From assembly GCA_002887195.1 (NCBI GenBank), contig PJAB01000959.1, positions 1 through 18,734 of the forward strand: a stretch of DNA of 18,734 bases, in the 5' to 3' direction. Within the stretch, counting starts at the first letter, position 1. Each line of letters opens with the position of its first letter. A program made the translations under genes and the position numbers. Origin of the DNA: Chrysochromulina parva (lineage: Eukaryota; Haptophyta; Prymnesiales; Chrysochromulinaceae). The notes beneath the pieces are model-generated. The model saw only the letters and a list, made by a program, of their open reading frames with translations. It was not told where the DNA came from and ran no database searches. This document shows, piece by piece, positions 8,575 to 15,900 of this stretch.

Positions 8575-10721
8575 ATGGGTGGCCTCTTTGGCATGGAATG
8601 GCAGACGCTCGCTGCCGACTTCCGCAAGTTCCACAAGCATCCGCTAAACGTCGCGCTCCACCTCGTCACGACGCCAGCCGCCGTGTATGCCATCTCCTTC
8701 CTGGTCTTCACCTACCTGGGCAGCCCTGCGGCGATGGGGATGCACGCTGCGTGGCTCGCGATCATCCTGCCGTCGACCCCGCTCAAGCTGTGGCTCGCCT
8801 CCGCGGCGGCACACGCGCTAATCTGCGCCGCGGCCATCGCCACGACGATGACGACGCTCTCGGCGACGGTGCTCTTCGCCGCGTCGTACTTTGCGCAGGA
8901 CGTCGCGCACTTCGCGACGTGCGAGCTCACTTTCCAATCGTCTTATCAGGGAAAGCAGGACGGCTGGATGTGGACGCTGCTCGAGCACACGCTCCACCTC
9001 GTACCCCTGTGCTTTGATGCGTGCTGGCACACGGAGAACGGCTCGCTTGCGACGATCTTCGTGCAGCGGCAGCAGGTGGCGACGCATAAGCTGTCGGCGG
9101 CGAACGGGCCGGAGGAGAAGGAACTGCTGCAGGCCGTCGAGCACGTCGGCAATTGGGCCGTCCAGCAGAACCCGCGCACGGACGTGACCACCCACTGGTG
9201 GTGGCATGGACTCTCCGCTGAGGCGACGGAGAAGTTTGCCTTCGTGGCGCGCTCGCAGTACCTGCGCGACGCGCTCTTCGGCAAGCTGTACCCGAGCCAG
9301 ACGCACGTGGTCGAGCCGCTCGAGGGCATGAACGAGCTGTACGTCGCTTGCAAGACGTACAACGCCAACTCGGACACCGTCTTCTACCGCAACCACGTTG
9401 ACGGCCCTTATGGCATCTTCCCCTTTGTGCACGTCTACCGCTCGATGATCGCGGCAACGCCCAACGAGCAGATCGAGACGATCTTCCCGCTCTCGGGTCG
9501 CCAGGTTCGGCACAACACCGACAAGGGGTTCACGCTCGGCGGCTATGACGGCGTCGCCCTCACGACCGGCGAGATGATCTCGTTCGACTTCCACCGCGAG
9601 TTGCACCGCATCGCTCACGTGCAAGGCGCCAAGGAGAACGAGGGCCACCGCGTGTGCCTGAAGGTGCACTTCCTTATCTACCCCCGCTTCCTGGGCCCGC
9701 TCGGGCGCCTACTCGGCCGCATGTCGGTGCACTACAACCAAAACTTCCGCTCCCTCTTCCTAGCAACCCTCGAGCCCGACCACCCGATCGCCAAGTTCAT
9801 GGCCTTCCAGGTGCGCTCACGACGGCGCCCAATGCGGCGGAGTGCCACGGATATGGCCTTGCTCCCCTGCCCCCTCGCCCCCTGCCCCCTGGCATCCTAA
9901 CCTGGCCTCCTGCCCTACCCCGCCGCCTGCCCAACTCCGGCCCCTGCCCGACTCCAGCCCCAGCCCTACCCCAGCCCCCGCTCTACCCCGCTACCCCGCG
10001 CCGTCGCCACCCTCCCCCCACGCCCGTTCCCCCTCCCACTCCCCCGCACCACCCTCACCAACCCTCCCTCATCTGGGACTGGATTCCACAGGTCGTCTTC
10101 TGGACAGCAGCCATGTACCGCCTTGAAATGCACCTCGGTTGGACCAACCTGATCTACCTGCTCTGCGCCACCGCTGTCTCTTTAGCTGCGCGCTCGTACT
10201 CTGTCTTCTTCTGCTTGACCTCGTTCGTGCACTACGCCGTGTATGCCTCCACATACCACCAGCGCACCAACGTCGCCTTCGGCGCCTTCAAGCGCGATGC
10301 GCTGCTCTTCAAGACGCTCGCGCTCGTGCAGGCGGGGGTGCAGTTCCTCTTCCGCTTTGACTACTCGCAGCCCGACATCATCGCGCTCGCCCTGCTGGCG
10401 GGTGGCTTCGGCCTCGCCGGCCTCGCCGCGAGCCGCCTGGGCGTCGACCGCACCTATTTTGGGTGGGAGCTCGGAGTGATCTCCGGCGATTACGTCGCCA
10501 AGTTCCCGTACGGCGTCATCCCGCATCCGATGATCCTCGGTGGCGTCATCGGATGGCTAGGCTTCCACAAGCTCGACGGATTCCGCGAGGCCTTCCCCGC
10601 ATACGTGCCCGTCCACATCGCCCTCTACCTGTGCCACGCGCTGCAGGAGCACTTCGCCATCCACAGCAACGGTAAGCTCGCTGCCTCGGGCGGCGCGGTT
10701 GAGGGCAAGAAAGTCAAGTAA
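8575..10721 (+). CDS. Probable fusion: Mpo1/DUF962-like + oxygenase-like + PEMT-like methyltransferase, two exons
   Basis: Exons 8575-9810 and 10092-10721 join in phase 0 to give 621 residues. Residues 8-155 resemble Mpo1/DUF962 (YGL010w) ER proteins: FRKFHKHPLNVALH, several hydrophobic helices, then AQDVAHFATCE. Residues about 190-375 are soluble, with H274-x-D276, H344/H348 and R359 spaced as in a double-stranded beta-helix Fe(II) oxygenase; this is tentative. Residues 413-621 have hydrophobic helices and TYFGWELG, KFPYGVIPHPMILG and LQEH, matching the PEMT phospholipid methyltransferase pattern (YFG, FPF, NPMY, EE). The C-terminus KKVK fits a dilysine ER-retrieval signal. Predicted role: ER lipid modification with S-adenosylmethionine, substrate unknown. 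Starts at 8449 or 8593 are possible. The alternative is two genes, the second starting near ATG 10113. Confidence 0.62.
9811..10091 (+). other. C-rich intron of the fusion gene (281 bp, GT-AG)
   Basis: Donor GTGCGC follows GCCTTCCAG; acceptor GATTCCACAG precedes GTCGTCTTC. Removing it joins FMAFQ to VVFWTAAM in phase 0. From about 9862 to 10065 the transcript strand is dominated by C with very few G, made of degenerate CCCTGCCC/CCCCAGCCC modules. A branch-like CCTAAC lies at 9896-9901. The exon 1 frame would hit a stop at 9900 if the intron were retained. Confidence 0.75.
9864..9889 (-). other. Potential G-quadruplex (minus) / i-motif (plus) in intron
   Basis: Four C-runs of 4, 5, 5 and 5 bases (9864-9867, 9870-9874, 9878-9882, 9885-9889) are separated by loops of 2, 3 and 2 bases. 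The complementary minus strand, which is the transcription template, fits the canonical G-quadruplex rule. Confidence 0.7.
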
Positions 10722-11697
10722 GCCACGCGGCGAGCTCGTGCCTGCGCGCGCTGCGGGCGGGGCAAGTGCTGCGGCACGTCAAGAGAAGCCTTGGGCAGCG
10801 TCGTCTTGGGCAGCGCCCTCCCCCCGCAGGGTGGAGGCAAGGCGGTGAAACTGCACTAGCGCCCTCCTCCGTGGGCTTCGCGCCGCCGCTGGGCGCCATG
10901 GCATGGCGGGGGACGTGGACGGCGCGGACGGCTCGCGCACTGAGGCATGGAGGCCGGGAGCAGCGGGGCGTCGACTGATCAGGGCATTATGGGGTGCGAT
11001 GGACTGTGGTGGGCGTGCTGGAATCGCTCGGCTGGTGTGCTGTCGTTGTCTATCGTTGTCGCGATGAAGCATGACGGGCGAGGGCAAGGCAGAGCTCTAG
11101 GCGTCCTACAACATGTTACGGAGTGTCGACTGTCGTGGTGACTGTCGTCTGTTTTGTGCGTACTCGGTATCCGGCCGCGTTCACTGTCTCCCAGGTTGAG
11201 GTCGGGCGCGTGTGCTTCTCGCATGGCTTCTCGAACGCACAAGTACCTAAACCTAAGGCACAACCGAATGCCCACCGCCCCCTGTAGCCAACGCGGGGCG
11301 TCGAGAGCGAATCAAACGGGGTGGGCCTGGGCGGAGGCCGGAGCGGAGAGGATGCTGGATGGGAATGTATGCCCATTGAGCATTGTTGCTTGCTTGCTTT
11401 TATGCTTGCTGCTTGCGTCGTCGCGGCAGCGGGGCGCGGGGATTCGAACATAGGTTCCTAGTAGATTCGCGACACATGGCGACGAATAGGCGACGAACGT
11501 GGAGTACTTGGTGTGACCATCAGTTCTGGAAACGCTGGAAAGTTGGTGCTCAGTTGGTACAGGACCGTCGGTGCGTACGCAGTAAATGAGCGATCAAATT
11601 CGGGGTTTGGGTCCGTGTGGCCGTTGCATGCTTCCGACGATCAAAGATGCATGTTTCGAGCAAACTCTGCTGGGCAAAACGCATATCCAACATCAAC
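10722..11697. other. Long gene-free stretch
   Basis: No supported gene lies in these 976 bp. The first part is presumably the 3' UTR of the fusion gene; it has a direct repeat CTTGGGCAGCG near 10790 and 10805. Further along are a GACTGTCGT repeat near 11127-11148, a TTGC-rich simple sequence at about 11385-11415 and the promoter/5' UTR of the coiled-coil gene. Short reading frames on both strands look compositionally random. Confidence 0.5.
11385..11415. repeat. TTGC-rich microsatellite
   Basis: TTGC tetramers recur (TTGCTTGCTTGC, then GCTTGCTGCTTGC) with an interrupting TTTTAT. This is simple-sequence DNA in intergenic space with no coding signal. Confidence 0.6.
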
Positions 11698-12588
11698 ATG
11701 GGTGCAGACGTTTCCGTACATCTGGCCGCGTGCCTCAATCCATGGCCAGAGCAGCCAACTGTCGACAAGCTCCTCGCGGTTGACGCCGTGCGTCGGCGCA
11801 TCAACAAATTCTTCACCATGGTTCAGCAGGCTGAACTGGCAAATAAGATCATCGCGCAAGCCAAGGAGCAAGCAATGGAGGCGCAAGCATTGGAGGCGCG
11901 CGAGGTGGAGGAGCGCATTATGCGAATGGAGGCGGAGGAGGAACTGGGGCGCGAGCTTATGGCGCGCCTACAACGCGTGGCGCGCTTCCAACGGTTGAAA
12001 GAGGAGCGTGAGGAGCGCGCCTTAGCGGAGGAGGAGCGTCGCGCCGAAGAGAAACGGGTTGCGGAAGAGATGGCGCTGCTCGTACAGCGCGAGCGCGACA
12101 GGCGGGCCGCGGTGATCATGCAGGCGGCGGCGCGGCACGCACGCCAGCGAGAGGCTGCGCGCCGTCGTGGTGCGATCGCCGCAAAGTGGATGAAGGAGGA
12201 ACTCAAGTCCCGAGCAGAGGCGGCGCTGCTTGCACGAAAGGAGGATGAAGATCGGCGGCAACAGGCGGCTGCAAGGGAGGCAGCCGCTGCGATGGTGCTT
12301 CGCCGCGTCAAGGGCGGCAGCGACGGCAGCAGTCCGCTCGGGGGAGCACGAGCAGTCTTGCCCGAGCCCACCGTCGAGCCGCCACCGATGCTATGCTCTC
12401 CCACTCGCCGGGCTATCGACGTCCACCAGCGGAATTTACGTTGGTCGTCAACCAGCGGCGCGCGAAATATGCTCCAGTCGCCTACCAGCGGCTACTTGGG
12501 GACCTACAATTTCCAGTCCGAGATCTTCGCGAAGCTCGAGGCCGCGCGCCTCGCCGAGGAGCAGAAGAGGAAGGGAGAGTGGCAATGA
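11698..12588 (+). CDS. Coiled-coil protein, unknown function, possibly N-myristoylated
   Basis: I do not recognise the family. From ATG 11698 (context AACATGG) it encodes 296 residues; an in-frame ATG at 11647 would add 17. The N-terminus MGADVS fits the MGxxxS N-myristoylation pattern, which favours the later start. Residues about 30-60 hold PTVDKLLAVDAVRRRINKFF. About 60-210 is a long charged helix rich in Glu, Arg, Ala and Gln (EERRAEEKRVAEEMALL), almost certainly a coiled coil. It includes an IQ-like stretch (VIMQAAARHARQREAARRR) without a clean IQ consensus. The tail is Ser/Pro-rich and ends in a short helix with EIFAKLEAARLAEEQKRK. A cytoskeletal, flagellar or membrane-scaffold role is compatible but unproven. 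It is convergent with the reductase gene. Confidence 0.7.
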   Translation: MGADVSVHLAACLNPWPEQPTVDKLLAVDAVRRRINKFFTMVQQAELANKIIAQAKEQAMEAQALEAREVEERIMRMEAEEELGRELMARLQRVARFQRLKEEREERALAEEERRAEEKRVAEEMALLVQRERDRRAAVIMQAAARHARQREAARRRGAIAAKWMKEELKSRAEAALLARKEDEDRRQQAAAREAAAAMVLRRVKGGSDGSSPLGGARAVLPEPTVEPPPMLCSPTRRAIDVHQRNLRWSSTSGARNMLQSPTSGYLGTYNFQSEIFAKLEAARLAEEQKRKGEWQ

Positions 12589-12978
12589 CATGAAAAGTGA
12601 CCATCATTACAACATTAGAGTGCCGTGCTCCCGTTCTTCCGTCCCGTACACGGCACGGCCAAGTGCTCTTCAAGTGCGCATTGTGCATCCGCGGGCACAC
12701 GGGCACGGCGTACCCGTCTCGTACCCGTTCTTAACCCGCGCGACGTCCGACGACTGGTGCGTAGCGCGAGTTCATGCGTGATGTCGACGTCTTTCTTCAA
12801 GCCGGTGATGCCGTTAAAGCATTCAAACACAGTCAGAAGTGTTACTGCCGCTGTTACTGATCGGATCATTTAATCCCGAGTGCGGAGTGCGGTGCTGGTG
12901 GCGCCAGGTGGCATCTCAGGGAGTCGTGCGAGGTGCAAGTTTTCGGTTTTCAGAACGGTAACCCCCCAGCCTCCGCTC
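12589..12978. other. Convergent 3' intergenic region
   Basis: These 390 bp lie between the stops of the coiled-coil gene (+) and the reductase gene (-). It contains CGGGCACACGGGCACGG and GTACCCGT repeats near 12690-12730. I see no RNA gene, and the open frames lack family features. Confidence 0.45.
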
Positions 12979-15900
12979 CTATTCGTCCATCGGAAGCACA
13001 TGAGTACTACGCGCCCCGTCGACAAAGCGCTGCATGTCGCGCAGCCGGCGCCGCGCACCCGACGGTAAGCGCAGCGAGCCGCCACGCCCCTCGGGCGGAA
13101 GCATGGCGAGCGCAAGCACCGCGGGGTGGCCGGCAGCCGCGACGAGGCGCCGCCACTGAGGGTACGGCAGCTCGCGCCGGAGCGGGGGCAGCCCCGCCAC
13201 GTGTCGCGACGCGTCGATGCCGTCGAGCAGGGTGGAGAGGGAGCGCGGCGCCAAACCAAAGGAGGCGGCGTCGAGGCACGCGATCTCGATCGCAGAGCTG
13301 CCAACGCCCGTCTCGGTGTCGAGGGCCGCCGCGGCCTGCACTGCGAGGGCGGCAGCTCCCTTGTCAACTGGAAGCACTGCGACGGCACGTCGGCCGGCAG
13401 TCAGTCCGGCAGGGCTTGCCCCCGTTGCATCGACCGCCCCGAGCAGCAGCGAGAGCCAATCCCGTCGGTCGGGGGCGTTGAGAGGGCTCTGTGCGTGAGT
13501 AGCTGGGCCGAGGAGCCCGAGGCGGGCGATGGACAGCCGAACGCGGCCCATGTGGGCGGCATGTGCTAGATGATGCTCCGCCACGAGCTTACTCTGCGCA
13601 TACGCCGACTCGAGTGCCGCAGCACACGTGGGCGGCACGAGCGCCTCCGGTGTACCCGACCAACCGCTGGCAGCGGCCGCAGCGGCGACGGGGATCACGC
13701 TCATAGAAGAGACAAAGACAAAAAGGGGCGGCGGCGCGAGCCTTGGAGCGCCGAGCGGCGAGACCAGCTCAAGCAGCGCGGCGATCGCTCGTACGTTTGT
13801 GGGCTGAATGGCGGGATACGCGCGTGCGTGGTCAACGACGGCCCCACTGTGCACCACCGCTTGGATACGCATCTGAACGAGTGCCTTGCGATCGCTTGCT
13901 GACAAGCCAAGGTCGGGGAGGGATAGATCCGCCTCGAATGCGCGCACGCGCGCGTGCGCTTCGCCCACCTCGCAGCCGGCTCCGCTGCCGAGGGCGATCG
14001 CCTGCATGGCCATGCTCAGCCCATCTGTCACGCGCTCGAGGGGTGGGCGTGCCAGGATGGCAATGGCCGCCCAGCGCTGAGGTGCGCTCGTGCCGAGCAA
14101 TGCGGAGAGCAAATGCGGCCCGAGGAAGCCTGTTGCGCCTGTCAGCAGCACGCATGGCCCATCGACCTCCTTGCCCTCGCCCGTGATGGCCGAGACCCGC
14201 TCAGATTCACGCCTCTCCGTCGTTGGCGTCGTCGCGGGCACCCGCTCAGATTCACGCCTCTCCGTCGTTGGCGTCGTCGCGGGCGCCTCAGTGGCAGCGG
14301 CGGCAGCGGCAGCAGCAGCCGCGGCCATGGCACTCGTAGTGCTCGCTGATGCCTCCACCTCCCACTGGCACCCGCCGTTGCCACGAGCCTTAGCCGCCGC
14401 CTCCTCCTCTAGTTCCGCCTCCTCAAGCGTGCCCACGTCCTCCTCTTGCTCGTCCTCAACCTTGGCGCCTATACGCTCATCATCACCGACGATGCCGTGG
14501 CGTCCAAGACACGCTTGTGCCTTGCACCGAAGCTCACGAGGTGTCAGCGAGAAGAGGTCATGCATGTTCAGACTGATCATTGGGCGCCTCTGTGAATGCG
14601 CCCTCTGTGAATGCGCCGTCGTCGGTCGCGCGGATCTCGATCCCTTGGCGCCGAGAGCATTCACAGAGGGCGCATTCACAGAGGGCGCATCCACAGAGGC
14701 TCTCGATCCCTTGGCGCTGCGAGCATTGGCGGCGTGAACCACGCCCTCCCACGCTCCGAGGAGCTCTGCTGCCATGATGCTGTCGCCGCCGAGGGCACTC
14801 CACCAGCCACTGCCGTGTTCAGCTGCTCGCACGGCGGCACATGGCAAGTGAGGCAAGGCAGACATGTCCGATGAAGCGCTAAGGAAGCCGATGAGCTGAT
14901 CGACAAGGGAGGAGCTCGAGGAGCGATTGGAGGAGCAGTTGGAGGAGCCTCCGCCCTCGCCAAGGCTAGCGCATTCACTGCCGTTGACAGTACCGCCAGC
15001 AACGTCGTACCCGTTCCTGCTACCGCTGCCGCTGCCGTTCGCCATGACGTTGTCGTCTGCGCTGCCGTTGCGCCCTTCGCCTGCGTCGGCATGCGGAAAG
15101 AGGCCATGGCGCCTCGCTATGGCGAGACGTCGCACCTTGCCGTGTGTAGAGCTACAGCCGCTCGCCGCATCCCATGGCCCTGGGTCAATGAGCACGCGCC
15201 CAGGAACTTCCCAACTCCGAAGCCCCGCCACCGCCGCCGCCGCCCTCATCTCATCGAGCACCATATTTGGCAATCTCGTCTCCCCGAGCACGTCGTTGCG
15301 AAGGAGCACGACTGCAGTGGCTGCCAGCTCGCCCGGGCGCGCGAGCAGCACGCAGCTCGCCACCGATGCGCAGTGCTCTTCGTACACTGCCTCCGCGCGC
15401 TGCGGTGCCAAGAACTCGCCGTTGGCAAGCTTCACCGTGAATCCCATGCGCTCGAGCACCTGGAGCCGACGTGGTCCACCAGGTGACGATCCCTCAATCC
15501 AACGGCCAAGGTCACCGGTGTGGAACCATCCATCAGCGTCCAGCGCGGCGGCACCCCGATCGCCCACGATGGCACCGCGGATCGTCTTCACCAGAATCTC
15601 GCCGACATCGTCGCCCAATGCGCGAATGGCATCCGCATCGGAGGCACCCCAACCTGTGCCGGTGCAGTGGCCGGTGGCGCGAGGCAGCTGGATGCGAACC
15701 TCTACCCCGGGGAGTGGGATGCCATCCCGAGCAATGCCGCCCGGCACTTCCGCCATACCGTACCCATCCGATACGACGGCGTGCCCTCCGCCCGCGCCAC
15801 ATTCGCCGAAGCACTCCCGGAGGAAGGCGAGCAGCGATGGTGGTACCAGCGCCCCTCCGACGGCCACCAAACGCAGCCGAGGGCCCCCCAACCGTCGGAC

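Noticed and set aside
7208..8711. Long minus-strand open frames opposite the PP2C gene
   Set aside because: They are antisense shadows of GC-rich coding sequence, rich in Arg/Ala/Pro/Ser, with no recognisable domain, while the plus strand carries a full set of PP2C motifs.
11425..11460. tRNA T-arm-like GGGGATTCGAACATAGG
   Set aside because: The loop resembles a tRNA T-loop, but on neither strand do the five bases either side pair, and no D-arm, anticodon arm or acceptor stem fits around it.
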